A DNA stretch of 64,000 bases from Acidobacteriota bacterium (GCA_016710075.1 JADJLO010000005.1:62001-126000); one strand, 5' to 3'; counted from the first letter of the stretch, positions 1 to 8,988 are shown. The notes: a model not told the origin generated them from the sequence alone. Translations and numbers: made by a program.

Positions 1-501
1 AACAACTTTCTCTATGATCTCGCCCAGATCACCATCCCCACAGACAACGTCGATTCAACCTATATTCACAAACCCCGCCGCTGGGACATAAAGATGATCC
101 GGAACTTCATGCTCTACATCGGCCCGATCAGCTCGATCTATGATTTCCTGACTTTCTATGCACTGCTGAAATTTTTCCATGCTTCTGAATCACTGTTTCA
201 CACGGGATGGTTCGTCGAATCCCTGGCCTCGCAGACTCTTGTGCTCTTCGTGATCCGCACCGCAGGCAACCCTTTCCGCAGTCGTCCCAGCGCTCCCCTT
301 GCGATTACCACTCTGCTGGTGGTTCTTACCGGGTGCGTGCTGCCGTTTACACCACTGGCCGGAGTGCTTGGATTCACACCTCTCCCGCCAATGTTCTTCT
401 TGTTTCTTTTTGGAGTTGTCAGCACTTACCTCATGCTGGTTGAACTGGTCAAACGCCGTTTGATGCGCTGGAGTAATCCAGTTTTACATACCAGGTTTTG
501 A
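1..501 (+). CDS. mgtA: Magnesium-translocating P-type ATPase, C-terminal part
   Basis: The frame is open from the first base of the window and gives 166 residues of the C-terminal membrane domain of an MgtA/MgtB-type ATPase, which imports Mg2+ across the inner membrane at the cost of ATP. Recognisable family stretches are NNFLYDLAQ, the TDNVD loop, RRWDIKMIRNFM and the membrane segment around GPISSIYDF, followed by SLASQTLVLFVIRT and RSRPS. At least three hydrophobic helices follow and the protein ends soon after the last one. The catalytic and nucleotide-binding domains lie outside the window, so whether the gene is intact cannot be judged. It is followed by a palindromic repeat tract and then a convergent gene. 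Confidence 0.9.
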   Translation, partial: NNFLYDLAQITIPTDNVDSTYIHKPRRWDIKMIRNFMLYIGPISSIYDFLTFYALLKFFHASESLFHTGWFVESLASQTLVLFVIRTAGNPFRSRPSAPLAITTLLVVLTGCVLPFTPLAGVLGFTPLPPMFFLFLFGVVSTYLMLVELVKRRLMRWSNPVLHTRF

Positions 502-510
502 GTATCGTCA

Positions 511-633
511 GCATGGAGTTCGTGCATGGAGTTCGTGCATGGAGTTCCGCCTTCAGGCGGAACTCATGGATGTAGAGCGTTCCGCCTGAAGGCGGAACTC
601 CATGCGTAGGCGGAACTCCATGCAAAAACTCCA
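511..633. repeat. GCATGGAGTTCCGCC palindromic repeat tract
   Basis: The tract contains five or more copies of GCATGGAGTT or its complement and two palindromic cores of the form GTTCCGCCTGAAGGCGGAAC (one with TTC at its centre). It lies between the convergent Mg-ATPase and propeller genes and ends five bases before the propeller stop codon. A second, shorter copy is at 8935-8987, again beside the 3' end of a minus-strand gene. It resembles a REP-type dispersed palindrome and could act as a transcript 3' end structure. No transposase is nearby. Confidence 0.75.
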
Positions 634-637
634 TAGA

Positions 638-1966
638 CTATCTGATGCAGTAAAGATTGTTCTTGCTTCGCAGATAAAGATCGCCGGCAACTATGACTGG
701 AGAAGCGACGAACATCTCATCGGCAAAGAGATTGTTGGCCAGGACTTCGTATTTCTCTCCCATTTTAATAACCGTCACGTAACCGCTTTCGCTGGCCAGA
801 TAAATCTTCCCGTCCGCCCCTACCGGAGAAGCCTTGAAGCTGTCGGGCTGGGGCAGGCGCTGCTGCTGGTAATAGGGTTCACCGGTAGTGGCATTAAAGC
901 AGCTCAGGGTTCCGTTATCGGTCAGGGTGTAAAGCTTGTTGTCAAAGAGCACAGGGGCCGGGGTGTATGAAGTTCCTCGTGTCTGGCTCCACAAGACCGC
1001 ATCGGTTCCTGTCAAATCGCCCTCGCGTCCAAGCCTGATGGCCATCAGTTTCGGATCGCGATAACCGCTCATGACGATCAATATGTCATTCTGCTGGACT
1101 GGAGCCGGGATCACGTTCGCTCCAAGGCCGGCGCACTCCCATATCAGTTTGCCGGTGTCGGGTTCATAAGCCCGGACTTTTTTGGTGGCGCTGATAATTA
1201 GCTGCTTGCGGCCTTTGTCGTCTGCGACGAATGGAACCGACCATGAGCTCTGCTCGTCGCGATTGACACGCCAGAGTTCCTTTCCAGTATTCTTGTCGAG
1301 GGCAAAAGCAAAAGAACCGCCCTCGTGATCGTAATGAGAAATCAACTGATTGCCGTGCAACAAGGGAGCGGAGCCCTCTCCAAACTGCAGTCTCATGCGC
1401 ATTTTGACTCCGGGATCTTTTTCCCAGATCAGCTTGCCGTTGAGGTCGTAGCAGAAGATGCCTCGCGAACCGAACGAGGCATAAAGATATTTCCCGTCAG
1501 TCACCGGCGAGTTCGAGGCGAAACTGCCGTATGTCCGATGGTAGCCTTCGTGAGGGGTGTCGATTTTGGCGACCTTCTCCCAGAGAGTTTTGCCGGTGTT
1601 GCGGTCGAGGCACATGACGATGAATTTATGTTCCTCACCGCCGCCGGCCCCGCCTCCCGGCCCTCTCCCCGCAGGTGCTGAATCAACAGGCGCGGAAGCG
1701 CCCTTGCCGGTTGGCACCGCCGTAGTCAGGAACATCCTGTCGCCCCAGATTACCGGAGTTGAAAAACCTCGCCCGGCAACGGCCACCTTCCATTTGACAT
1801 TTTTCGCATCGCCGAATTCCGTCGGCGCGCCCGTAGCAGCCATCCCATTGAAGAACGGCCCTCGCCATTGCGACCAGTTCGGCGGATCCGCAAGCGATGC
1901 ATTGCCGGCAACCGGCTTCAGAAATATCATCAACGTCAGACAAAATATGGCACTGATCTTTTTCAT
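638..1966 (-). CDS. Secreted PQQ-like beta-propeller protein
   Basis: This 442-residue protein starts at the ATG at 1966, which has a strong AAGGAAGG ribosome site; an upstream in-frame ATG at 2020 would place a charged leader before the signal peptide. Residues 1-25 (MKKISAIFCLTLMIFL) are a signal peptide. The mature part begins with the WSQWRGP motif typical of PQQ-binding-like propeller proteins and then has repeated blades such as LDRNTGKTLWEK, YDLNGKLIWEKD, LDKNTGKELWRV and YEPDTGKLIWEC. A glycine- and proline-rich loop follows the first blade. The family includes BamB-like and alcohol-dehydrogenase-like propellers; no enzymatic residues are evident, so a periplasmic structural or binding role is as likely as a dehydrogenase. 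The 282 bases upstream separate it from a divergent gene. Confidence 0.8.
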   Translation of the reverse strand: MKKISAIFCLTLMIFLKPVAGNASLADPPNWSQWRGPFFNGMAATGAPTEFGDAKNVKWKVAVAGRGFSTPVIWGDRMFLTTAVPTGKGASAPVDSAPAGRGPGGGAGGGEEHKFIVMCLDRNTGKTLWEKVAKIDTPHEGYHRTYGSFASNSPVTDGKYLYASFGSRGIFCYDLNGKLIWEKDPGVKMRMRLQFGEGSAPLLHGNQLISHYDHEGGSFAFALDKNTGKELWRVNRDEQSSWSVPFVADDKGRKQLIISATKKVRAYEPDTGKLIWECAGLGANVIPAPVQQNDILIVMSGYRDPKLMAIRLGREGDLTGTDAVLWSQTRGTSYTPAPVLFDNKLYTLTDNGTLSCFNATTGEPYYQQQRLPQPDSFKASPVGADGKIYLASESGYVTVIKMGEKYEVLANNLFADEMFVASPVIVAGDLYLRSKNNLYCIR

Positions 1967-2248
1967 TTTTTCCTTCCTTCTGATTTCGGGAGAGGGTTCA
2001 TGGTTCTCGCCTGGCGTCAATATTCATCAAGCTCAAGCTGAAGTTCAACTCCCAACCATGAGATCACTTTGTTAACCGGGTATCGAGTTTCAATTTATTG
2101 TTTTTATTGCAAAAGTTGAAATCCTGACGAGAAAAGATATCATTGTCTCCGTTATTAATCGATTCCCGATGACAGGGTCTTCCCTCATCCGGTCCGGGGA
2201 TGAATCATCAACAGATTGTTACTCAACAAAGTCAGAAACGACCAGCTT

Positions 2249-3168
2249 ATGAATCCAATGAAACAGCGTCAACACATCTTACTTCCGCTTTTATCTTTGA
2301 TTTTCGTCGCATTTATTTTCGCCCTGTCAGGTGATGTGCTCAGTAAACAAACAGCACCCAGCCAGAATGATTCAGCAAAATTCGGGTTCATCACTTTTGG
2401 CGATTTCGGGACTGGTGACAGCGAGCAGTATGAGCTCGGCAAACAAATGATGAGATGGCACAGGGATCATCCATACGATACCGCACTGCTGCTCGGCGAC
2501 AACATTTACAATGATGGAGACCCGGCTGACATCCCGGCCAAATTTGAAAAGCCATACGCTGAGCTGCTTAAAAGCGGCATCAAATTCTACGCGGTCCTCG
2601 GCAATCACGATGTTCGAAAAGGCCGCGAAGGACAGATCAATTATCCGAATTTCAATATGGGCGGGCGGTCATATTACTCATTCACTAAAGGTGACGGGCT
2701 GGTAGAATTCTTCGCCATCGATTCGACCAATGTTGATGAAGCTCAAATGCAATGGCTTGAAGGAGCGCTCGCCGGCTCAAAGCTCAATGGAAGATGGCCT
2801 TCTTCCATCACCCGATCTACTCATCCGCCAGAGCTCACGGATCTGATCTGAAATTGCGCGCAAAAATTGAACCCCTTTTCCTGCGTTACGGTGTGGTATC
2901 GGCTTTCTCAGGGCACGATCACACATATGAACGCACGAAGCCCCAGAATGGAATCCAGTATTTCGTCGCAGGCGCCGGCAGCGGAAAACTCCGAAAAGGT
3001 GATCTCGACCGAACAAGCGCCTTCTTTGAAACTGGAAACGACGAGACGGGCAGCTTCCTCTATCTTGAAGTGACGCGTGATGCGATCAGTTTCCAGGCGG
3101 TCGATGCCTCAGGTGCGGTTTTCGACAGCGGGAAAATTCAGATGAAAAAGAAGATGGCCGCTCAATAG
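2249..3168 (+). CDS. Secreted metallophosphoesterase, frameshifted
   Basis: This is a purple-acid-phosphatase-like calcineurin-fold phosphoesterase of about 306 residues once one frameshift is restored. After a signal peptide (LLPLLSLIFVAFIFALSG) come the metal-binding motifs in order: GDFGTGD, GDNIYNDG, GNHD, then FFHHPIYSS and GHDHTYER. The first three are in one frame and the last two in another. The break is at 2786-2787, where AAGCTCAATGG would read KLKWKMAFFHHP with one more A. A single-base deletion in an A run explains it, so it is either a recent lesion or a sequence error. The start chosen is the ATG at 2249; a TTG at 2216 and an ATG at 2258 are in frame and no site has a clear ribosome-binding sequence. 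Confidence 0.75.
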
Positions 3169-3179
3169 GATTAATAGTG

Positions 3180-4031
3180 TCAGACGGTCGTCCGATTTGA
3201 CCAGACGGTGATAACGCCTCGCATGATCACCGCTCCCAGCACTATCGCTCCGCCGAGCAAAGCCATACCCGTCGGTCTTTCTCCGAACCAGAACATGACC
3301 AGTATGGGATTGAGGATCGGCTCCAGAACCGGAATCAGTATGGCTTCCAGAGCGGTGACATTAATGATGGCCTTTGAATAGAGAAGATACGACAACCCCA
3401 TCTGGAAGATGCCAAGAAAGATGAGGCCTATCCAGCTCCTGGTATCCGGCATCGAACCGAACATGAACGGCAGGCCGATGAGCGCCGCCAGCATGTTGCC
3501 GAGGAGCACCGATTCGATCGGCGATGCATCCTTCTGCAATCGCAAAAACAGAACCAGCAGGGCAAAGCAGACCGCGCTCAACGCTCCCAGACCGTTGCCA
3601 ATCCAGTTTCCCGTTTGCAGCCCATCGAGCAGAAACAACGTCATTCCCGCAAGAACCAGAGCGATCGTCACCCAATCAAGCCGGCTGGTGCGCTCCTTGA
3701 GAAACCAGTGCCCCAATACGGCGATGTAAACAGGCGCGGTGTATTGCAGCAGAATTGCATTCGCCGCAGTCGTATATTTATTAGCCACCGCAAAGAAGAT
3801 GACGGTTCCGGCATAGGCCACGGCTCCACCAAGCTGCGCAGGGGACCAGTGAAAGTTCGGGCGGCGGACGAACGCCAGGATCACCACCGCTGCAATCGCA
3901 CTTCGCATGCCGGCTATGGCAAACGGCTGCCACGTTACGAGCTTGATCAGCAGCCCTCCGGTGCTCCACAACACTGCCGCCATTATCAGAAGGATAACGG
4001 CTTTCCGCCTTTCCGAATATGAGTTGGTCAT
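3180..4031 (-). CDS. EamA/DMT-family transporter
   Basis: A 283-residue integral membrane protein with about ten hydrophobic segments arranged as two EamA domains (roughly residues 10-140 and 150-280), the standard layout of the drug/metabolite transporter superfamily. The first domain contains AAVLWSTGGLLIK and the conserved YTAPVYIAVLGHWFLKERTS stretch; the second contains LSYLLYSKAIINVTALEAILIPVLEPILNPILV and FWFGERPTG. These proteins export or exchange small metabolites across the inner membrane, but sequence alone does not give the substrate. It stands alone, converging on the phosphoesterase gene eleven bases away. A tract of TTTAAAG-type repeats lies upstream. Confidence 0.85.
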   Translation of the reverse strand: MTNSYSERRKAVILLIMAAVLWSTGGLLIKLVTWQPFAIAGMRSAIAAVVILAFVRRPNFHWSPAQLGGAVAYAGTVIFFAVANKYTTAANAILLQYTAPVYIAVLGHWFLKERTSRLDWVTIALVLAGMTLFLLDGLQTGNWIGNGLGALSAVCFALLVLFLRLQKDASPIESVLLGNMLAALIGLPFMFGSMPDTRSWIGLIFLGIFQMGLSYLLYSKAIINVTALEAILIPVLEPILNPILVMFWFGERPTGMALLGGAIVLGAVIMRGVITVWSNRTTV

Positions 4032-4039
4032 ATGCCGGA

Positions 4040-4182
4040 AGTTTAATGGGAAAAGTTTAAAGTTTAAAGGTGAGGTTCAAGGCAGGAGGGAAGGTCCGAA
4101 GTTCATCGTGCAAAGTTCAAGGCTCAAAGCCGGGAAAAGGGTTAAAACTCTTATTTAACTTTAAACCTTGAACTTTAATCGG
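4040..4182. repeat. TTTAAAG/TTCAAGG dispersed intergenic repeat
   Basis: This spacer consists largely of variants of AAGTTTAAAG and GTTCAAGG, ending with an inverted copy ACTTTAAACCTTGAAC. Close relatives lie at 30762-30789, 48155-48186 and 48310-48376, and the ends at 4157-4186 and 48363-48390 share nearly the same string including the flanking CGGC. No protein or RNA is recognised in it. Confidence 0.7.
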
Positions 4183-4190
4183 CTTTTTCA

Positions 4191-4415
4191 TTAAGCGGCT
4201 TTATTGAGATTATCTTTCCCGGTATTAAGCTTCGCTCTTAATCTGCCTGGGGAGTGCTCGGGCCCGAAAATAAATGCATGCCCGCAGGTTCTGCAGATGT
4301 ACGATTCCTTCTCTTTCATCCCGAAAATCAGCCATACCTGATCACATTTAGGACAACGCTGGAAATTTTTCCACATCGCTTCTCTGATTCCATGATCATG
4401 ATTTCTTGCTTCCAT
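4191..4415 (-). CDS. Small zinc-ribbon protein
   Basis: A 74-residue protein with two CXXC knuckles, CPKC (residues 21-24) and CRTC (41-44), separated by 16 residues, which is the spacing of a four-cysteine zinc ribbon. The ATG at 4415 is preceded at five bases by a perfect GGAGG, which decides the start over the in-frame ATG at 4427. The tail is basic (RLRAKLNTGKDNLNKAA). Such ribbons usually bind nucleic acid or act as partners in complexes; no specific family is recognised. It lies downstream of the minus-strand ABC ATPase. Confidence 0.6.
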   Translation of the reverse strand: MEARNHDHGIREAMWKNFQRCPKCDQVWLIFGMKEKESYICRTCGHAFIFGPEHSPGRLRAKLNTGKDNLNKAA

Positions 4416-4639
4416 GTATTCCTCCAAGCTTATTTATCACTATTTAGCGAATGCCTTGCGGCGTTTCTCGATACATTTGGTGATATATGTATTCAAAAAC
4501 TGTGCCGCACTGGAGGGGATAGATGAGAAGTCGCGAAATCAGATACTTACAACAGGCCGGGCAATACCAGATGTCCTGATTCAATGCAGGATTGAGAGGC
4601 AATTTGGGACACAAACTGCGCACACTGTCACTATTCTGC

Positions 4640-5458
4640 TTAAAGTTCTTCGTCTTCCTGGACGAAGCTGCGCAGGAATTTGTCCTGAGAAGCCCAGAGT
4701 TGCTCATCGGTACCATTAAAGACGACCTTGCCTTCATTAATGACGACGAAGTTGGTATTGACGAGACAGACCTGATGATCTTCAGGCAGGATGAGGGTTT
4801 GCTTGTCCTTGCCGCGGATGGCGTAATTGGAGGAGAGAAACTTGACGTCAACGAGTCGATGGGTAACGAACATCGAGGTCACATTATCGAGGTCGCGGAG
4901 CCTGATTGCCGCCTCGCAGAGTTTTCGTGCAGTTGGAGGATCGAGACCGACGGTCGGCTCATCGAAGAGGATGATTTCAGGGTAATCGACGATGGCTCTG
5001 GCGATGGCGACAAGCCGCCGGGTTCCGCCGGAGAGGGATTCGGGAAGCTGATCGGCGACATCGCCGAGTCCGGCAAAATCGAGCACTTCGCGAACTCTGC
5101 TCTCGATACGGTCTTCATCCCATCCCAGATCGCGCGGGCGGTAGGCGATATTTTCGAAGACGCTGAGGCTGTCAAAGAGGGCGCCTTCCTGAAAGATGAT
5201 GCTCATCTTCCTGCGGACATCGACGAGCTCCTCTTCTGTTTTGTATGAAACCTCCTCACCATCGACGAAGATCCGGCCGGCATCGGGTTTGAGCAGACCC
5301 AGCAGCAGCCTGAGCATGGTCGATTTGCCGGATCCTGACTGGCCGAGGATGACCTTCATCTCTCCCTTTTTGACGGTAAAACTAACGCCGTCCAAAACGA
5401 CCTTGCTGCCGAATGAGAGCTTGACGTCACGGAACTCGATCTTAACCAAATCACTCAC
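4640..5458 (-). CDS. ABC transporter ATPase, MlaF-like, canonical active site
   Basis: A 272-residue ATPase with Walker A GQSGSGKS (39-46), Q-loop FQ (90), signature LSGGT (142-146), Walker B IILFDEPT with the catalytic Glu at 167 and the switch His at 200 (FVTHR). Overall it resembles MlaF-type ATPases of phospholipid transporters, with an added C-terminal stretch (CLVNTNFVVINEGKVVFNGTDEQLW) that is also present in the divergent ATPase at 5582. No permease, MlaD-like or MlaE-like gene is adjacent, so the membrane partner must be encoded elsewhere. All nucleotide-handling residues are present, in contrast with its divergent neighbour. The two start codons are 123 bases apart, so they probably share a control region. 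Confidence 0.85.
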   Translation of the reverse strand: MSDLVKIEFRDVKLSFGSKVVLDGVSFTVKKGEMKVILGQSGSGKSTMLRLLLGLLKPDAGRIFVDGEEVSYKTEEELVDVRRKMSIIFQEGALFDSLSVFENIAYRPRDLGWDEDRIESRVREVLDFAGLGDVADQLPESLSGGTRRLVAIARAIVDYPEIILFDEPTVGLDPPTARKLCEAAIRLRDLDNVTSMFVTHRLVDVKFLSSNYAIRGKDKQTLILPEDHQVCLVNTNFVVINEGKVVFNGTDEQLWASQDKFLRSFVQEDEEL

Positions 5459-5581
5459 CTCTTAAGAGAACGGGATAATGCAGTTCGAAAATTTAAAGTA
5501 TTGTTTTACAATCAAATGCGTAATTTTCCAATTTCGATTTGATAACAAAAATAATACGGGTCTCTAAAAGAATACAACGTG

Positions 5582-6388
5582 ATGGAAAAAAGTTCACCAC
5601 CAGCCATAGAATTCAGGGATGTTTCACTAGCTTATGATGAGCGTGTGCTTCTGGACAACGTGAGTTTCGCGATAGGTAAAGGCGAGATGAGGATTTTGGT
5701 AGGACCCTCAAATTGCGGAAAATCAACGATCATCAAGCTGGCAATCGGACTGCTCAAACCGGACAGCGGTCAGATTTTGATCAACGGCCGGGAGATCACC
5801 AGCTTGAATGAAGAGGAGTTGATGATTGTTCGGGAGAAGGTCGGAGTGGTGCTTCAGACCGACGCGCTTTTTTCCATGCCTGTTTCGGGGAATGTGGCAT
5901 ACCGGCTTGCCCATCTGGGGATGAACGAGGAAGAGATTGAAGCGGAGATACGGCGGGTGCTCGATGTGGTCGGTCTGGAAGCGGCATATGACCTCATGCC
6001 CGATGAACTTTCAGGCGGCATGAGCCGCCGCGCAGCGGTTGCCAGGGGGCTGGCCGGAACACCGGGGATAATGCTATATGACTCGCCGTGCTCCGGACTG
6101 GATCCGATCGTCAGCCGTCGCATGATGCACGAGATCATGCGACTCAGGGATATTGAAAAGGTCAGCTCCATTTACGTCACTCAGAGCATGGACCAGGTAA
6201 AATATCTGTGCTCTCACCTCTATCAGCCGGTCAGTGGATCCAGCATCATACTGCGGCGCGAGGAATCTGATTTCTGTCTGGTCAACACCAAAGTCATGAT
6301 GCTGATTGATGGAGAACTCATCTTCAATAATGTCGATGAGTTCTTCTGGAGCAGCAGTGACGAAAATATTCAATCATTTATTTCCTGA
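5582..6388 (+). CDS. ABC ATPase paralogue with degenerate catalytic site
   Basis: A 268-residue paralogue of the divergent ATPase. Walker A (GPSNCGKS, 41-48), Q-loop Gln92 and signature LSGGM (143-147) are present. Walker B reads IMLYDSPC: the catalytic Glu is Ser168. The switch His is replaced by Gln201 (YVTQS). Both substitutions are clear in the codons. It can therefore probably bind ATP but hydrolyse it poorly. The C-terminal CLVNTKVMMLIDGELIFNNVDEFFW matches the extension of its neighbour, so the two likely form one heterodimeric ATPase with one active and one degenerate site. A GTG at 5579 is an equally possible start. The gene is followed 15 bases later by the M24 peptidase remnant. 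Confidence 0.8.
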   Translation: MEKSSPPAIEFRDVSLAYDERVLLDNVSFAIGKGEMRILVGPSNCGKSTIIKLAIGLLKPDSGQILINGREITSLNEEELMIVREKVGVVLQTDALFSMPVSGNVAYRLAHLGMNEEEIEAEIRRVLDVVGLEAAYDLMPDELSGGMSRRAAVARGLAGTPGIMLYDSPCSGLDPIVSRRMMHEIMRLRDIEKVSSIYVTQSMDQVKYLCSHLYQPVSGSSIILRREESDFCLVNTKVMMLIDGELIFNNVDEFFWSSSDENIQSFIS

Positions 6389-6403
6389 TGAGATAATCAA
6401 CTT

Positions 6404-7617
6404 ATGAAAAACGAGTCACTCACACAACATGCGAAAAGAGTCAATGACATCCAGCAGGCCCTGCGTGATGCGGGCCTCGATGGCTGGCTGTTCTACGATT
6501 TCAGGACCAGCGATCCGCTTGCATACCGGATATTGAAACTCGATCCGGAAACGCATACGACGCGACGTTGGTTCTACTTTGTGCCGGCAAACGGCGAGCC
6601 ATCAAAATTGTTCACCGGATCGAATCGGGCAAGCTCGACTCATTGCCGGGGGATAAATTCATATATCTGAGCTGGCAGGAACAGCACGAGCATCTCCGCA
6701 ATCGCTCGCCGGGAGCGGCCCTAAGATTGCGATGCAGTATTCGCCGATGAATGCGATCCCCTATATTTCACGAGTCGATGGCGGGACGATCGAGCTGGTC
6801 AGAAGGTTCGGGGTCGAGGTTCAGACGAGCGCGGAACTGGTTCAGCATTTCGAAGCGGTCTGGTCGCCCGAGCAGAGAGACTCACGTTTACGCCGCCGAA
6901 AACATTCACCGCATCATCCACGAAGCTTTCGGCGAGATCGCCCGCGGACTGAGAGCTGAATAGCCCGTGACCGAATTCTCGATCCAGCAGTTTATTCTCA
7001 GGCGGTTCGAGGATGCCGGGATGATCTGCGACTCGCCCCCGATTGTCGCCGTCAACGCCAACAGCGCCGATGCTCATTACAGCCCTTCCCGGGAGCTTCA
7101 TTCTCCGATCAAGCAGGGAGATTTCGTGCTTCTGGATGTCTGGGCGAAGCTCAATAAACCCGGAGCAGTGTACGGCGATCTGAGCTGGACCGGATTCGCC
7201 GGGGAATCCGTGCCGGAAGAATATTCCAAAATATTCAACATCGTCAGTCAGGCGCGTGACCGGGCGGTCGACTTCATCCGAGAGCAGGTCAGTGCCGGGC
7301 AAAGTTTTCACGGGGCCGATGTCGACGACGTCTCCCGCGGCGTGATCAGGGACGCAGGCTTCGGAGATTTCTTCAACAGTCGCACGGGTCATTCGATCGG
7401 CGAAGAGGTTCATGGCAACGGGGCAAACATCGACAATATCGAAACGCCCGATAATCGCATGATCACGGCTCGGACGTGCTTTTCCATCGAACCCGGCATC
7501 TATCTGCCGGGCAGATTCGGACTACGATCCGAGATCGACGTCTTTGTCGGCGACGGCGAAGTGATGATCGCCGGTCAACCGATCCAAACCGGGATCATCC
7601 CGATTATGAAAATGTAA
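6404..7617 (+). pseudogene. M24-family Xaa-Pro aminopeptidase, disrupted
   Basis: The full gene would encode a metallopeptidase of about 405 residues that removes N-terminal residues ahead of proline. The start (AKRVNDIQQALRDAGLDGWLFYDFR) and the C-terminal pita-bread domain (VTEFSIQQFILRRFEDAGMICDSP onward, with LLDVWAKL, GHSIGEEVHGNGANIDN and CFSIEPGIYLP) are well preserved, including Asp, His and Glu metal ligands. The reading frame is broken at about 6610 (one G lost), 6718 (one C lost), near 6878 (two bases lost or one gained in an AG run) and by a TAG at 6961 where CAG is expected. Four lesions in one gene favour a real pseudogene, although the indels resemble the homopolymer errors seen elsewhere in this window. 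Confidence 0.75.
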
Positions 7618-7621
7618 ATTC

Positions 7622-8701
7622 ATGACTCGAAAAACAGCTTACATCGTTCTAGCAATGTTCTTAGCCTGCTTCACCGGTTCGAACATCGTCGCTCAGCAGG
7701 CCGTCAGTCCAGTCGAAGGCGATTTTTCGATACGGGATTTCCGTTTTGAAAGCGGCGAAACGCTGCCCGAGTTGAGGCTGCATTACAGGACACTGGGCAA
7801 GCCTGTACGCGATGCTGCAGGCAAGGTCACCAATGCCGTGCTGATCATGCACGGCACGGGCGGGGCCGGCAGCCAGTTTCTGTCGCGCCAGTTTGCCGGA
7901 GTTCTGTTTGGTCCCGGTCAACTGCTCGATGCCGGCAGATTTTTCATTGTCCTTCCGGACGGCATCGGGCATGGCAAATCGAGCAAGCCCAGCGACGGCT
8001 TGAGAGCGCACTTCCCTCATTACAACTACAACGACATGGTGACTGCTCAGTACAGGCTGCTGACCGAGGGGCTTGGAGTCAATCATCTGCTGCTGGTCAT
8101 GGGTACGTCGATGGGCGGGATGCATACCTGGGTCTGGGGAGAAAAGTATCCTGATTTTATGGACAAGCTGATGCCGCTGGCCAGTCTTCCGGTGCAGATC
8201 TCCGGCCGCAATCGCTGGACCAGACGAATGGTCATGGATTCGATCAAGAACGATCCTGAATGGAACAATGGCGATTACAAGACACAGCCGATTCGCGGTC
8301 TGACCTCGGCGGTATACACGTTGATGATGATGTCGAGCGCACCGCTGCAAAATTACAAACAAGCGCCGACCCGCGACGAAGCTGACAGATCGTTCGATGC
8401 CCAGGTGAAATCGCAACTGGCCAATCGTGATGCAAACGACATGCTCTACCAGTTCGATTCATCGCGCGATTACGATCCGGCGCCAAATCTCGAAAAGATC
8501 AAAGCTCCCCTGATAGCCATCAATTCCGCGGATGATCAGGTCAATCCGCCCGAGCTTGGAATCATGGAACGCGAGATCAAACGCGTTAAACTCGGCCGTT
8601 ATATCCTCATCCCTGTCAGCGATAAAACGCGCGGACACGGGACTCACACACTGCCCGAAATATGGCAGGAATATCTGCGCGAACTGCTCGGACTCAAATG
8701 A
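7622..8701 (+). CDS. Secreted alpha/beta hydrolase, MetX-like
   Basis: A 359-residue alpha/beta-hydrolase of the homoserine O-acetyltransferase (MetX)-like fold. A signal peptide (residues 1-25, ending near VAQQ) makes it a periplasmic or secreted protein, which argues against methionine synthesis. The core carries LHYRTLGKP, the oxyanion-side MHGTGG, PDGIGHGKSSKP, and the nucleophile elbow GTSMGG with Ser163. An acid in NSADDQVNPPE and a C-terminal His in GHGTHTLPEIW complete a plausible triad. It starts five bases after the peptidase remnant's stop codon. The substrate is unknown; an esterase or acyl-transfer role is most likely. Confidence 0.8.
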   Translation: MTRKTAYIVLAMFLACFTGSNIVAQQAVSPVEGDFSIRDFRFESGETLPELRLHYRTLGKPVRDAAGKVTNAVLIMHGTGGAGSQFLSRQFAGVLFGPGQLLDAGRFFIVLPDGIGHGKSSKPSDGLRAHFPHYNYNDMVTAQYRLLTEGLGVNHLLLVMGTSMGGMHTWVWGEKYPDFMDKLMPLASLPVQISGRNRWTRRMVMDSIKNDPEWNNGDYKTQPIRGLTSAVYTLMMMSSAPLQNYKQAPTRDEADRSFDAQVKSQLANRDANDMLYQFDSSRDYDPAPNLEKIKAPLIAINSADDQVNPPELGIMEREIKRVKLGRYILIPVSDKTRGHGTHTLPEIWQEYLRELLGLK

Positions 8702-8765
8702 GTCGAATCCGGCAATTGAGATCTTACCTGATCATAAACATCATAAACATCAGTGGCCGCAAACA

Positions 8766-8876
8766 TCAGGAATGTTTGTGGCCGTGAGCGTGGGCATGCA
8801 ACTCCCTGGCAAATTTTGAAATCTTCTGAGCCTCAGGGAATTTATTGCCGGTGAGTTGCTGATAGACCTTTTCCGT
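8766..8876 (-). pseudogene. Possible His-rich C-terminal gene remnant
   Basis: A 36-codon open stretch without a start codon reads TEKVYQQLTGNKFPEAQ and ends in a histidine-rich tail HAHAHGHKHS before a TGA. It looks like the end of a protein coding frame and is cut off upstream by an in-frame TGA and then by a palindromic repeat (8935-8987). The stop codon lies in a 12-bp hairpin (8755-8783, arms GGCCGCAAACAT and ATGTTTGTGGCC). The remaining spacer 8702-8988 has nothing else recognisable. Confidence 0.3.
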
Positions 8877-8934
8877 TCAAGACGAGTTACTTGACACATA
8901 TTCGGGTCATCCGGAGGATTTTGCCTGGAGTAAC

Positions 8935-8987
8935 GCATGGAGTTCCGCCTGAAGGCGGAACGGAACTCCATGCGGGAACTCCATGCG
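8935..8987. repeat. GCATGGAGTTCCGCC palindromic repeat, second copy
   Basis: A compact copy of the 511-633 repeat: GCATGGAGTTCCGCC, its complement with the GAAGGC core, and two further GGAACTCCATGCG ends. It finishes one base before the stop codon of the DapA-like gene, the same relation to a gene end as the first copy has. Confidence 0.75.
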
Positions 8988-8988
8988 A

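Noticed and set aside
4444..4640. A minus-strand frame with WYCPACCKYL downstream of the ABC ATPase resembles half of a zinc ribbon.
   Set aside because: No start codon or ribosome site, only one CXXC knuckle, and the frame runs back as an antisense-type shadow through the ATPase gene.
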